Shown here one piece after another: positions 1-11,436 of a stretch of DNA of 64,000 bases. How positions within the stretch are numbered: position 1 is the stretch's first letter; every line of letters starts with the position of its first letter. Location: assembly GCA_015832175.1 (NCBI GenBank), contig WJXW01000015.1, positions 1,539,725 to 1,603,724 on the forward strand, read 5' to 3'. The position numbers and the translations under genes were made by a program. The notes beneath the pieces are model-generated. The model was not told the DNA's origin. It saw only the letters and a program-made list of their open reading frames with translations, and ran no database searches. The stretch is from Paraphaeosphaeria minitans. Lineage: Eukaryota > Ascomycota > Dothideomycetes > Pleosporales > Didymosphaeriaceae.

Positions 1-414
1 CAACACATACAGCTTGTAAATGGAACCAAGTTCGTTCGTTATCTTCAGTGCGTCGCTAGAAATACAGTAGCCCAAGTCTCTCAATCGAATCCGATTTCAA
101 AGGTTTTAGTCCGCCAGCTCATCAGCGCGTGAAGTCCGTTGCGAAATGACCATTTTGAGACACTCGTTCAAATGACTTCAAACTTGGACTAGATCAAAGC
201 GATGAAGTTTTCCTTTCGCTCCATAATATGGGACAAAGGGAAAAATAAGATTGGAATTAAGTAAGTGAATGTTTACTGGGTTGTGCCCTGGCTCAGACTC
301 CCCTCGCATACTGCTCTAATCGGGTTTACTTCCTTATCCCATCACATGAAAGGACTGAGGACATCCAATTCGTTCGACTGGTCTATATGCGAAGTCGTTC
401 CTGCGTGATGCCTC

Positions 415-486
415 AAAATGTTCATTTTGCAACGAACTTGGATGGCTGATGAGCTGACGGAGTTAAGCGAAGCATTCCGGAGTTAG
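415..486 (+). repeat. Dispersed repeat, copy 1
   Basis: About 72 bp beginning AAAATGTTCATTTTGCAACG and ending CGGAGTTAG. By eye it is roughly 75% identical to 9221-9293 in the same orientation. The second copy lies just outside the left terminus of the pogo-type element, so this is a separate repeat family, not part of that transposon. The family is not recognised. Confidence 0.5.
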
Positions 487-1660
487 CTCCTGGGAACCAT
501 TACGAATCTTGCCCGATACCTCTTCTGGTCATTCTCATGCAGCGTATATCATTGCCAAATTCCACGCAGATAGCGTGAGATTCAAGACTCTGTACATACC
601 TTGCGTTAGTCTATCCTTTGTCAATGCTGGACCTAAAGTCACCCTAGCTCTATAACATCTCCATCCCGCGAGGCCACCATCTTGTTGGCGGCCAGGATAT
701 ATACTTTCACGCAGCCCGATCTATCTTTTTCTACATATTAAAGATTACACTATCGTTGAGCTTGCGTAGAAACAATGATATCTTGAAAATGCATTCGCCA
801 TCTGATCCTACGACGGCACAAGAAGACCACCATCTCAATTGGAGCCCGTGCCGGAGATTTATGCGCCCATGCTGGTCGTTCTAGTAGTTAGGCCAGCAGC
901 TAATAATAAAGAAGCGGTGGATTCATCTGCGAAATTGAATTCTATCGACGTTATGCACAGAACGTTATAAGACGCAGAGGTTTGGGGTACATCTACACCC
1001 CCCTCTGCTACTTGGGGAGCTGAGTCTTGGGGCTTTAGGCACGTTTCGGGCTTGCAGAACTTCCTCTTCCGCGCAACGAACATGACACTTACCTGTGATG
1101 ACCGAGAGTGTCGTTGGTATCCATTCACAGCTAGCCCTGGTTTATTGCATATGGCCCATGCATCCGTAACCCACGGGGTGAACAGGATAACAAGGCCTAG
1201 ATACTGGAACAGGTTTTAGGGGCATGCCTGCATCTTGAAATCGGGGGCGAATCAAGTGATTGTTCGTAAGGCCTTTGTCGTTACGGCTGAGATCCTCTTG
1301 GCCACCACCAACAGCAACTGCCCCGAATTGGAGATGCTCGACAGCAGTGTCATGTGCGACGTGCCACGTACAAGTAGAGGGCTGGCTCTGTCTTCTAGGA
1401 TTAGCTGGCGGTTGCAATTGCTTACTAGTGCACCACAGACGGTCGCCTGGGCTACAGTCGATTCTTTCTGTACTCCTTGGGGCCCAGCTCTACACATAAC
1501 GCATGTTCCAGCCTAGGGTTTACACTTCATCTTATTGTGCCTCTCTGAGTCTACTAGAGTCTCGACTGAAGGGCGAACCATAACAATGATACCTAACCTA
1601 ACCCTCTGCTCACCCGTAATCCGTCATCGCTTGCTTTCTGGGAGAGCTTACAGCAGCTTG

Positions 1661-1720
1661 TGGAATTCCAGCCCGCTGGAAAACCAGCTGGTGGAATTCC
1701 AGAATAACGGATTTCCACAG
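1661..1720. repeat. Palindromic TGGAATTCCA cluster 1
   Basis: Two copies of the perfect 10-bp palindrome TGGAATTCCA (1661-1670 and 1692-1701) are followed by AATAACGGATTTCCACA. The same order of motifs recurs at 3373-3400, so the two sites look like related repeat copies and not chance palindromes. Confidence 0.5.
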
Positions 1721-3372
1721 CGCTGATCCGTCAGCATGAACGTCATCAGGTTCGGCAGAAAGGGGTTTGCCCCAGTCCAGAGTCCGTTTCGTTCATTCGA
1801 CGGATCACAAGAAGCAAGTACGTCTATTTAGTTCCGGTATACAATGTGTTGGAAAAAACCTGCTTCATGGTGGCTGAGGATAGTGACTAGATAATTGAAG
1901 TTCGTTAGCGACGGGACAGCCATGCTGCTCCATGCTAACCAAGGCGCTTACACCCTAGACTCCAGTGAACAGGCTCGATGTTGTCCATGCACGAGTACAG
2001 GTACGCACCCGGTGCAAAGCACAATTCCCGCATATTGTTTCGAAGCAGGAGCAAACACTCGGTGGGAAAGCAAATCCTCCCCGACTTACGAAAGATCTCA
2101 TTTTTAGTGTGTCACCCTTGGTCACACGCTTGGCAGCGCGACCACGCCAATCGCAAAGCTAATACTCAAGGAAATCCTTTTGGGCTTGCAGATAACTCTT
2201 AAACGCATTTTCTCAGTATACTATATAGATGACGGACGGAAATGCCCATTCTTTACAACTTACCATCTACGCTACATAGGGGAATGGAGATGCCTTCATT
2301 ATCTTCTAGCCCTCTAGGATTCTATCGCGATCTAATTCGGTGCCTGAAACCTACTCTAGGCTCTTTGGATTCCCGTGATATATATTATCAAAGTTTTTCC
2401 GCGCGCGCGCACATTAGCCAAGGCGAATTCAAGTAAAGCTACTGCAAGAGTATCGCCTCCTTGGCGCTAAAAATTGCAGTGTAGAAGGATAGCGACATCA
2501 AGCAGTGTAGTGCAATGTCGCTACCCGTTGTCTTGGGTGCACAAGAAGCGATGGCTAAGCCATTATGGGTTCGAAACACTAGACTTCATCTTAGTAGTAT
2601 TCATCACTTCATGCTCGGATCATCGTGACAGATGCGTGTAGCCACAGCCAAATGACCGGAAACCAAGTGAGCGACCATCTACATTTCTTGAGTCTTGAAG
2701 TCCGCATTGATATGGTTGACAGTGCGTTCTCACGGAAAGAAAATCTCGACAAAAGATGGACGTTAAAGGATATGGAACAACAGAGTTCTGGGGCACATAT
2801 TTCGGCATAATCCTACCATTCCTTCCAAGCCTAATCGCATCCAGGTACTGATCTGTTGACACTAACTTTCTGTTGTTTGGAGCCTAAATCAGATATCGAA
2901 AATACTCTTAATGGTACTACATGAAGACAGCTTCTATCGGCCTGCTAGTTACCACAACTTACTTCTAGTATAGTGGGAAAGAAAAGCCCTAACCCCGATT
3001 TCACCAGAATCCTCACGCTCTATGAATAGGCGACTTCTGGGACATCTTTTTCGCGCGTTGCCGTTTCCACCGATCCAAGCCCCAGCAGAAGAAGAACCAT
3101 ACCATTTCTCTAGCTTTGCGACGACTAGCGAACGGTTAGAAATTTCGTTGGGTGAATTGAGTTGCGCAGGCGGCGCATACCTTCCTAGGTTTAAGATGTA
3201 GCCAGTCGATGGACGCTTTCGGCGAGCAGGAGGCAGCAACCAGTGAGCGGTCCGGCGAAACGTCCGGGGAAGTGATGTTTTAAGGTCTTGGGCATCCCTG
3301 ATTACGATACGTTCGAACCTAGCTTTGCCGCTAGGTTTATCTCACGGCTTATGCGTTATGATAACGCGGCTC

Positions 3373-3452
3373 TGGAATTCCAAACAACGGTATTCCACAT
3401 TGATGGAATTCCAAATCCATATTTCATGGAATTCCGAAACGGTGGAATTCCA
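3373..3452. repeat. Palindromic TGGAATTCCA cluster 2
   Basis: Perfect TGGAATTCCA occurs at 3373, 3404 and 3443, with a one-mismatch copy at 3427, spaced 16-31 bp apart. AACAACGGTATTCCACA after the first copy matches AATAACGGATTTCCACA in the cluster at 1661-1720. Confidence 0.55.
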
Positions 3453-4335
3453 CGATCCGCATGGTAAGCATTTGTCTCTAGTCACGAGACATATTATCAC
3501 ATTGGAACTACATCGGCTCGAGAAATTAATGACCTATGCCAGTACAAACGTGGCTCTTGATCAAGAGGAAGGCCCCGCATATGTCATTGTTGTGTCAGCA
3601 AACAGGATGATCAAGAAAGAGCTTAGTTCACCGAAAGAACGTTCGTCGTGCGTGCTTCTGCTCCAGCGGATCAATACTAGATAACGGCGAAGCCACCCGA
3701 TCAATGTTTGTGTGCAAAGACCGAATAACGAACGAAGCTATGAGCCTTTGTAAGGGCATTTTCACTACTATATTCCTCATCGCTACTGCGACACAAATCA
3801 TTGGTCGAGGTGTGGAGCATCACATAGAAGGATTCCCTTTCACCGAGTGAAGCTAATTCTTGTACACCAGGAAGAAGACGCCTATGCATGCCGTCGGAAA
3901 GAACTTAGAGATCTGCGTGGAATCTCGGTTCCATCGTGATATGGTCTGAGGGATGGCCTTACAAGGACATACGATGACGACTGTCGCAACTTCCTGGCCT
4001 CGCTAGGAGCTGACGAGGGTGGCAATGTCGCGAGTTTCTGCATCTACGCTACAGGGTCGCTCGCTTTCGTGCGTGCTACTTCCAAGATTAGGGTAGACCA
4101 AAACTACGTACGCATCGCAGCGATCTCACATTTGATGACCACGTGCGGGAACACATGCCGCCGCTTGGAAGCACTCGGGGCGCGATGCGATTACCGCCAA
4201 GCAGGATTGAACTAACATCACACTCACCGCGCTGATTATGTATGGACCAGTGGACCACGCGGCATTGTTGGGGCGCTGCACATGGACGAGGCAATTTCCA
4301 CCACCAGCTGAACCCAAGCGCTAATGCAGTCCACT

Positions 4336-5687
4336 TCACTCTGTCAATCCCTTATATATCAATCCTTCTATGCCAGCAACGAATTCTACCCACCTTGCGT
4401 CCCCAAATGGGAAGAAGTTGCCCGTCATGACGACCGCGAAACCCATCTTCACATCGACCCAGTAATCCGTGCTTGCAGCTCCATACCAATAGATACTACC
4501 CTCGCTCCTGCCTTTCAACCCGCCTCGGAGTATCCTATCGGCACCTTGTATAGCGCAACCCAGTCCGAAACCGCCTGCAGGGTCTAGGTGAGGCTCTTGT
4601 AGATCCACATGATTCATCATGGAAAGATCGGTGCTACGTATGTTGCCCCATCCGTTTTTCAGATGTTTCGTTAATTGAACCTTCCCAATTTCCGCTACAC
4701 TTTCGGTGGACAGCACTCGAACTCCACTCACAGGGTCCTGTTTGACACGTGGTCAGTCAGCCTCTTGCCACTGCGTGTCCGGAAAGTTCGACTTACCACG
4801 CCGCCATTCTGCGGCAGAAGAATAGTCAGCAAGCGCCCAAGATCTGCAACGCATGATACTACTCCCATGGCTCCCGTTTCGACGTGGTGGCCCCCTATCG
4901 GCCATGTGTCGTCTCTCGTGACTCTCAGACGGGGCACGAGACCAAACCCACCAAGCACCCTAAACCTCGTTGGCCAGTGATCTGTTCCTTCCCCAGTCGG
5001 CATGGAACCACTTCGTCCGCCCGAGTATCCAGACCGCGTGACTCCCATCTTTGCAAACAAATTTTGGTGGAACACATCGCCCAATGCTCGATGCGTGACA
5101 CGTTCCAGGAGCACACCCAACCAATCGAATCCCTGGCCATAGCTGGCATGCGTGCCTGGCTGCCACATCAGAGGTGACTGCAAGATCGTACCGTAAGGCT
5201 CAACCGTCTCGTTCTCGTCATCGAAGCCACGCCCCAGGTATTCACGCAGGCGAGCATTGAACAGCGAATGGCCAGTCCCGTTTGTATGGTTCAAGAGCAT
5301 CCTGGGCGTGATATCTGTGTGTTGCTTCTCAAAGTTCAACAGTGAGCTCTTGTCCTCCTTCCCTCGCACCGATCCCGTCTCAGCCAACACTCTCTTCGCT
5401 TCAAGCTCCGGTAAATGGCGCTTGATGATGAAGTGATCATCAAGCGAGAGAGCGTTGCTGTCAACGAGTTGCATGAAAGCGATCGTGCAAACAATCTTTG
5501 TCACAGAGTACACGTCGAAGAGAGTTTGAGTGCTGTGTCGGTGTGAAGCGTAAGAGAAGAGCGTGGCATTGTTGTGATCGACAACGTGGACAATGGCTCC
5601 TGGGAGACATGCCTCTGGTCCGCTCGTGGCGACATCGATGTATTCGTGCAGCAAGGCAGCGACAGACGGCTTGAACAGGAGAGGCAT
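4336..5687 (-). CDS. Serine beta-lactamase-like / transesterase-type hydrolase
   Basis: Two exons (5687-4797 and 4737-4336) give about 430 residues. The 59-nt intron has a GTAAGT donor and a CAAACAG acceptor and keeps frame. The protein fits the class C beta-lactamase-related family, a serine acyl-transfer fold that includes fungal esterases and LovD-like acyltransferases. Motif 1 is S61-V-T-K64 (SxxK) in the context DVYSVTKIVCTIAF. Motif 2 is Y183-G-Q before GFDWLGVLLERV, where many homologues have Y-x-N or YGxG. The C-terminal part has the glycine-rich strand typical of the family (YWYGAASTDYWVD). There is no clear signal peptide or membrane segment, so it is probably cytosolic. The substrate cannot be read from sequence. 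Both exons are free of stops. Confidence 0.82.
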
Positions 5688-7009
5688 GGCTCGTGATCGG
5701 ACTCGTCGGTCACGATTAGGCGAGAACGTTCGGCTTTTGCGATGCGATTGAAAGACGCCAATAACCCGTACTTAAGGTCTTGTTTGATGTCCCAATGTCT
5801 GTCTTCCGATCAAGCTGCATGTACCACAACCTCGGGGACGACCGATGTTCCCTCTCTCGTTCGTCTTTGCTTATGCTGTTACATCCAGCCATAAGGAGGG
5901 CGGTCTAACTTTGACACGAACAATCGAAAGGGGACAGTACACGGCACAGGGCACACGCCTTGGCACAGAGAAAGAACGCAATCACATGATTGTTTTGATC
6001 GTATGGACATGAATTCGTGAAGATCTTGCGCGCTTAGTGAATGTACAGCTACGGTATTGTCAGCTACTGGTGGATCAGCAAAATTACGCTCTGTGCCAAG
6101 ACCGTGTGCCGAGGTTGCTAGTGTTGATATTTAGTGTTCCTGCTTACCGGCGCCATATGTAAATAAGCAACTTTTCCCTCCGACGCTGGCGGTACGGGTA
6201 ATCGTGATGGCTGCGCTGTGAACTAATAAGCTTTCAGCTCTCGATAGCGACAACTTCCCCCTCACTTCCCAGTCTCTGCAAATCACTTTCGCTTACACTA
6301 CGAAGCCTGCGGCTTGACTCGGTCAGGTCATTACCGAGCAACATTGAAAGAGACACATGGAAAACCATTCTCCCATACATTGCTGCGAACTTGATCACTT
6401 AGAATGTGATGATCTCAAAGACTGGCTATAAGACATATAGAGCTTCACTCTTAACGAATAGTCAAAGTATCTTAGCAACTATGAAGTGATGGTAGACGGC
6501 TTGATTATGATAGCAGCTTATTATCAGATGGCATGTTATTCAGGTGAACGAGTCCGGAGGGAGAGGCAATCAACTCGCCAAGAGATGACGCAGGGGCTTC
6601 CCATCTCGACTTGGATAGGGTGCCACTGGCCATAACCTACAAGACTTCCAAAGCGTCTACCTGCGCTTACAGCAGCAGGTGAATGCGGTCAACAATAAGC
6701 AGAATCATCGTCATTGTTCATGATCTTATCAACGAACACAACACAAACATCTGTCTGATCTCAGTATCCAAATATGAATTGAGTCAGCATCAACGAAGGT
6801 CGTAAGCTCGCCTCCAATGTGAAGGTGTGGTGAGGCCGATTATTCGGCATATCTCATAACTTCACTTCTGGCGCTTTTGATGCTGATGATTTGGACACTC
6901 TTATAATGTAGTGTCATCAGCCTCCAGGATTGTCCTGATCATATTTGGGATATAAACATTCATGGGTCGCCATTGAAGTCTCTCGAATCATTCAGCTACA
7001 ATCCTCAAC
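5688..7009. other. Intergenic, no gene seen
   Basis: About 1.3 kb between the divergently transcribed hydrolase and ankyrin-type genes. No convincing coding frame or structural RNA was found. It presumably holds both promoters, but no specific element could be assigned. Confidence 0.5.
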
Positions 7010-7660
7010 ATGGAGCAGATCATATACTTGAGACAACAGCAAGAAGTAACTGACCTGGTCCTGCATTTTGGTAGAAGTAATACGGCAACTACGAAAACAT
7101 TGGAGTCGATGCTGGTGTCGAACAAGAACCCTGCCCTAATCACAGACAACGAAGGCTGTTTGTCTCCCCTACAGCTAGCAATGAGACTGGGCCATGATAG
7201 TTTGGTTGAAATCCTCCTCAACCATGCATGTCTTTATCACGCCGACGCAGAGCTTTATCTAATGGAAGCGGTATACATAGGACGTAAACACACTCTTCGT
7301 CACGTAGCGAAAGCTATTGTCAGATGGGGAATAGACCTTCTGTCTCTGCAATTGGGAAATGACCTCGGGTCCAGCTTTTTCTACACAGTTGTGGAGCGTC
7401 CAGAGCTAGCGTGCATAATGCTCGAGATTGCACAAAAAAACCAGCCGAAGACAGTTCCGTACGCTGTGAACGAGACTGTGAAAGGGAAACGGCTGCTAAG
7501 GATGGCAATACTCAACAACGACCTGGATATGGTGAGACTTTTGACAGGAGCCGGTGCAGACACGAGCAAATTAGATCGCTCTGTCGGTTCAAACATTGGC
7601 AGAGCAACTCAGATCATGTATGTAGTCCACTATGGAATTAACACTAGTAAAGGGGTCTGA
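7010..7660 (+). CDS. Ankyrin-repeat-type protein, 3' end uncertain
   Basis: An open frame of 216 codons from ATG at 7010. Two stretches resemble single ankyrin repeats: SPLQLAMRLGHDSLVEILL near residues 52-70 and RMAILNNDLDMVRLLTGAG near residues 165-183. Ankyrin repeats mediate protein binding, so no enzymatic role is implied. The frame may continue through an intron. After the last repeat, GTATGT (7618) or GTAAAG (7647) could be donors, and GACTGATAG ending at 7682 could be an acceptor leading to a frame reading HIGHDNVWSIF, which again looks ankyrin-like. The in-frame combination needs a 36-nt intron, unusually short, so the true 3' end is open. The protein is short for a fungal ankyrin protein and may be a remnant. 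Confidence 0.5.
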   Translation: MEQIIYLRQQQEVTDLVLHFGRSNTATTKTLESMLVSNKNPALITDNEGCLSPLQLAMRLGHDSLVEILLNHACLYHADAELYLMEAVYIGRKHTLRHVAKAIVRWGIDLLSLQLGNDLGSSFFYTVVERPELACIMLEIAQKNQPKTVPYAVNETVKGKRLLRMAILNNDLDMVRLLTGAGADTSKLDRSVGSNIGRATQIMYVVHYGINTSKGV

Positions 7661-8139
7661 ATAACGCAAAGTTGACTGATAGCTCATATCGGCCACGACA
7701 ACGTATGGAGCATCTTCATCTCGAAGACCTTCTTGGGCAACCGGCCTGTTCATGGATGCGACCCTGACTGGCTCAACTGAGTTGACAACAGAATCATGAC
7801 GTATGGGCTGCTTCGAACGACCGGAAGCTACAGGAGCCGGAGACTGGGTGGGGTTGACACGCTCAAGTTCGAGAGAACTGGATTGCTGACGAGCAGCCTG
7901 CGTTGGTTCGGGAATTGCTGGACTGATTGGCGGGAAACGCTACTGTCACGAAGGTCTCTTCCAGTTTCTCACCGGGATATAAATTCCGAAAGTCGGTTTT
8001 AGTGCACCTTAGTGTGTCGTGTTCTAAATAATTAAGTAGAACATCTCTCCACCGCTTGAGCATTACGTCGCGCTCAGGTACTTGGGGCAAGTGGATGGAG
8101 AGCGTCGCAACCAGTTCAACATTCTAAGCCTGTTAGATT

Positions 8140-8816
8140 TCACTTAGAGAGAATTTTGCTATTTCGGTACACGTTGTCTTTCGCATCCGACGGAGGAGTG
8201 TCACCATCAAATGATTTGAACTCAACTTTACCGGACCGATCTTTATCATTGATTCCCTAATCAGGCTCTGTAGTGGTCATCAAGGGTTGGGGATTTGGCA
8301 GCTGGGTCGTCTCAAAGCCAGCGCTCTACACCGCCATGAGTGTCCGGTTTTTCGCCCTTTCCTACCAGACCGCGGGAAAAGTGACGCCAATTACTATGTT
8401 GAACAATTTCCAGTTATCTTCGCCGAAGCATTTGTGCGCGTGCTGAAAGAAGTGTTTCCTCAGGCACGATAGATACCCGTTTACTATCCGATCGATTTCG
8501 TCTGTTGTAGTAGAGTCCGGGTTGTCTAATTCCAGCGTGAAGTTCACATGGCGCTTAACATATGTCTGAATGCCATAGCCCAGTAACCATCTTTCTCTTC
8601 GTCCGCAATTTCGGTAGGCATCTTCTCGGTATTCGCGGTTCTGGTGGAGCCCTTTGGCCAATCAACGATGTGATTGATAATGATATCTGTCGCGTGTTCA
8701 TTTGTGACAGAGAATGACATCGCTGCTCAATGTTGCTGTAAGTTTTACAAATGCCATCATATGTATCAACGGCTCTTGATACAAGAATAGGTAGTCCCGA
8801 AATATAGACCTATACT
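8140..8816 (-). pseudogene. Hsp70-like ATPase pseudogene
   Basis: Reading leftward in several frames, the order of motifs matches fungal Hsp70-like (actin-type ATPase) proteins. IGLYFGTTYS corresponds to the phosphate-binding GxDFGTTYS motif. It is followed by DWPKGSTRTANTEKMPTEIA, then GYGIQTYVKRHVNF, and then VTFPAVW followed by a stop and ERAKNRTLMAV, which corresponds to the usual PAxWSxxAK...AA segment. The locus is dead: the catalytic Asp is Tyr, the frame shifts before GYGIQ, and TAG stops interrupt the frame directly after PAVW (8364-8362) and again after LMAV. The stops are of the CAG or TGG to TAG kind expected from RIP. The rest of the ATPase domain is not recognisable. Confidence 0.65.
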
Positions 8817-9220
8817 GCCACGTCAGCTAGTATTCGAGAAAGACGAATCAACGAAATAACATCACTAAGGGAAGATCCAGAACTAGAGCGTACCAACGAC
8901 AAGCTTAGGAGTCTTATATGCAATCGGCCATGGGCCTGTCGCGCCTATAGGATCCGCATTGTCCCCGGACTGGAAGAGAACCGTTCAGCGGCCGGCAAAG
9001 AGAAGTTGCTAAAAATATCGAGTCCCCGGATTCTGTCACGACCTTCAGCTATAGATTCTAATTCTCGATCTCCTATGCCAAGAGCTTTCGCGGGCTCGCT
9101 CAGGATCTTGATTAACGCCATTAAATCGTACAATTTTGTTTTTCCCATGACATGCAGAATCTGGAGCACCCATTCTCTTGCATGTGTTGTAGGTCTTAAC
9201 TAAATGTGAGAAGGTGCTTG

Positions 9221-9293
9221 AAAATGTTCATCTTGCAACAAACTTTGATGCGCGCTCATGAAAGGGCGGGGTTAAGCCAATACTCGGAGTTAG
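9221..9293 (+). repeat. Dispersed repeat, copy 2
   Basis: A 73-bp segment similar to 415-486, ending CTCGGAGTTAG, 15 bp before the left terminal inverted repeat of the pogo-type element. The two copies share the ends AAAATGTTCAT and CGGAGTTAG. Confidence 0.5.
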
Positions 9294-9307
9294 CCGCATG
9301 CACTGAC

Positions 9308-9351
9308 GTACCGTATCTTGGCAGTCAGTGCAAGCCGGCACTCAATGCACG
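9308..9351. repeat. Left terminal inverted repeat of pogo-type element
   Basis: Begins GTACCGTATCTTGGCAGTCA. Its reverse complement recurs at 11393-11436 with two mismatches. The outermost GTAC is self-complementary, so the exact element edge is probably just inside the TA at 9309-9310. Confidence 0.9.
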
Positions 9352-11433
9352 CCCCGCCCATGCAACACCATAACTCTGCAACGCCGCAGCTCCACCAATA
9401 TGGATCCAATTAAGGCTGCGATTACGGCAATCGAATTGCGAGAACTAGATGAACAGCTTGTATACTAGAGATATGCTGATCTGTTTGGTGTTAATCGATC
9501 TACACTATCCTGGAGACACCGAGGCGTCACAGGCCTACGTGAAGATGCCGACGAACAACGACGCAACCTCACCTATAATTGGGAGATAGAGCTTCTACAA
9601 TACATTAAAAAACCCACTGAGGGTGGCCTTGCACCTACACGTCAGATAATATAGAGCTTTGCCTCTACAATAGCTGGAAAGCAGGTCTCTATTTAGTGGG
9701 TTGATTATTTCACCCAACAGAACAAGGAATCCTTGATATCTCGATGGACTGCCGGCATCAATCGTAATCGCCACTAACCTAATTCCCCACCCAAATACGA
9801 GCTCTACTTCGGCCTCCTACGTGATAAGATAGCCCAGTATCTAATTGAGGCCCGAGATATGTACAATATCGATGAGAAAGGCTTCCTGATTGGTATCACC
9901 TCCCGCTCAAAGAGGATCTTCGACAGGCCTCTGTATGAGGCCCACGCTGTACGGCAGGCTATCCAGGATGGTAACCGTGATTAGATATCACTTATCGCCT
10001 GTATCTGCGCGGATGGGACTTACCTAGACCCAGCCCTAATCTATCCGGCCACCTCTGGCAACATACAATCCACGTGGGTGGAGAATTTAGATCATGATCA
10101 CCATCGCGCCTTTATCACCTCTTCTGAATCTGGCTGGAGCAACAATCAGATCGGGCTGGCATGGCTAGAGCAGGTGTTTGATCGCCTCACAAAACAGAGG
10201 TCTAGGAGATATCGATTGTTGATCGTCGACGGCCATAGATCTCACCTCACTATAGACTTTATCGATTACTGTGACCGCAATAGGATCCTCCTAGCCATCT
10301 ATCCACCTCATGCGACCCATACGCTGCAGCCTCTTAACGTATCTATGTTTAAGCCTCTATCAACAGCGTATTCAAATGAGCTATTGGCATTTATCCATAG
10401 TAGTCAGGGCCTACTATCCATCGCGATGGGAGACTTCTTCAGGCTTTTCTCAAGTGCCTGGATCAATACGATAAGGCCTCAATTGATATTTAGCGCCGTT
10501 GAAGCTACAGGCATATCGCCACTCAATCCAGCGAGGATCCTTGATAGGTTTGATCAATCAACACCATCTGATCAAGGAACACCTAATAGCTCAACGTCGG
10601 CCCTCAGCGCGTCAGATTGGCAGAAAATCAATCAACTCCTAAAGGCTGTTGTTAACGTAGGAGGTGATAATTGGGCTAAGAAGCTAAGCCAAACTGTACA
10701 CTATCTTACTATCTAAAAACAGCTCTTAGAGGAGGAGAACAAGCATCTACGAGAGGCCTTAGTAACTAAGAAACGCCTCTCAACGCGAGGTAGGCCTCTG
10801 CCTCTTGATTAGAGCGATAGCTATCATGGAGGAGCTGTTTTCTGGTCACCTCGCAGCGTACAGAGGGCCCGTGATCGTCAACACTAAGATGATCTGGATA
10901 AGGAGCGAAAACAGCGTGAAAAAGCTGATCAGATGGAGGCCCGTAGGGCCAGCCAATAGCTTAAGGCTAGATTACTCTATGAGAGGCGTGTTGCGCGATC
11001 AACTGCCAGGGAGGCGCGCGCAAGGCAGAGGGCCGATAAGGCTATCCAGAAACGCCTTGATCAACAGGCCCGTAGGGCCCGAAAACAACACCAACAATCG
11101 ATCAAAATAGCTCGGTCAGCTCCTAAGAAGCCTTCAACACCTCGTAAACAGGTAATTAGGCCCACGCAGGCCCTCAGTGGAGCTGCGGATCTAGATGAGG
11201 TTGCATCGTCGGCATCAACTCCATTAACACGCCGGGGCCGCCTGGTCAAAACACCAAGTAGATACAGATAATATGATCACATAGAGACTATCTACGTGCC
11301 CTACAGGCCTCAACTCCAGAAAATCCCGTGTTAATCGTATTTGTGGGCGTCTCTACAGCCTCATATTACTGGGGCCGGATTTTGCTGTTGCGCGTGCATT
11401 GACTGCCGGCGTGCACTGACTGCCAAGATACGG
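9311..11433 (+). mobile_element. Pogo/Fot1-type DNA transposon, inactivated
   Basis: A 2,123-bp element bounded by 44-bp terminal inverted repeats (9308-9351 and 11393-11436) that match at 42 of 44 positions. TA dinucleotides at 9309-9310 and 11434-11435 fit the TA target duplication of Tc1/mariner-superfamily elements. One transposase frame runs most of the length but contains many stops, so the copy is not autonomous. The well-kept ends mean it might still be moved by an active relative elsewhere in the genome (inference). Confidence 0.88.
9400..11271 (+). pseudogene. Pogo/Fot1-type DDE transposase, stop-riddled
   Basis: From ATG at 9400 a single reading frame runs to TAA at 11269 without a net frameshift (about 624 codons) but is broken by eight or more internal stops, including those at 9466, 9652, 9694, 9775, 9982 and 10714. 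Recognisable parts in order are: an N-terminal helix-turn-helix segment (YADLFGVNRSTLSWRHRG), the first catalytic Asp in MYNIDEKGF, the second in LLIVDGHRSH, the third position in LQPLNVSMFKPLS, and a basic, coiled-coil-like tail rich in Arg, Ala and Gln. The third position is normally Asp (LQPLDV) and is Asn here, a G to A change. All stops are TAG or TAA, as expected from C to T change at CpA on either strand. Confidence 0.85.
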
Positions 11434-11436
11434 TAC
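11393..11436. repeat. Right terminal inverted repeat of pogo-type element
   Basis: Ends TGCCAAGATACGGTAC, the reverse complement of the left end. Confidence 0.9.

Larger units (their letters stand above)
1..4335. other. Gene-poor stretch with short repeats
   Basis: No open frame here shows a recognisable domain, and the longest frames overlap palindromic repeats and look spurious. The visible content is a diverged dispersed repeat near 415-486, two clusters of a 10-bp palindrome (1661-1720 and 3373-3452), and a short alternating GC run near 2400. The area reads as decayed intergenic or repeat-derived DNA. Confidence 0.6.

Noticed and set aside
3325..3684. Open frame of 119 codons
   Set aside because: Its first third is made from the TGGAATTCCA palindrome cluster and the rest shows no protein features.
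4728..4800. Two separate beta-lactamase-like genes
   Set aside because: A 59-nt intron with perfect splice signals joins the two frames into one gene of normal family length.
7863..8090. Minus-strand frame that might extend the Hsp70-like relic
   Set aside because: It lies in line with the relic but has no Hsp70 motif and no splice link could be shown.
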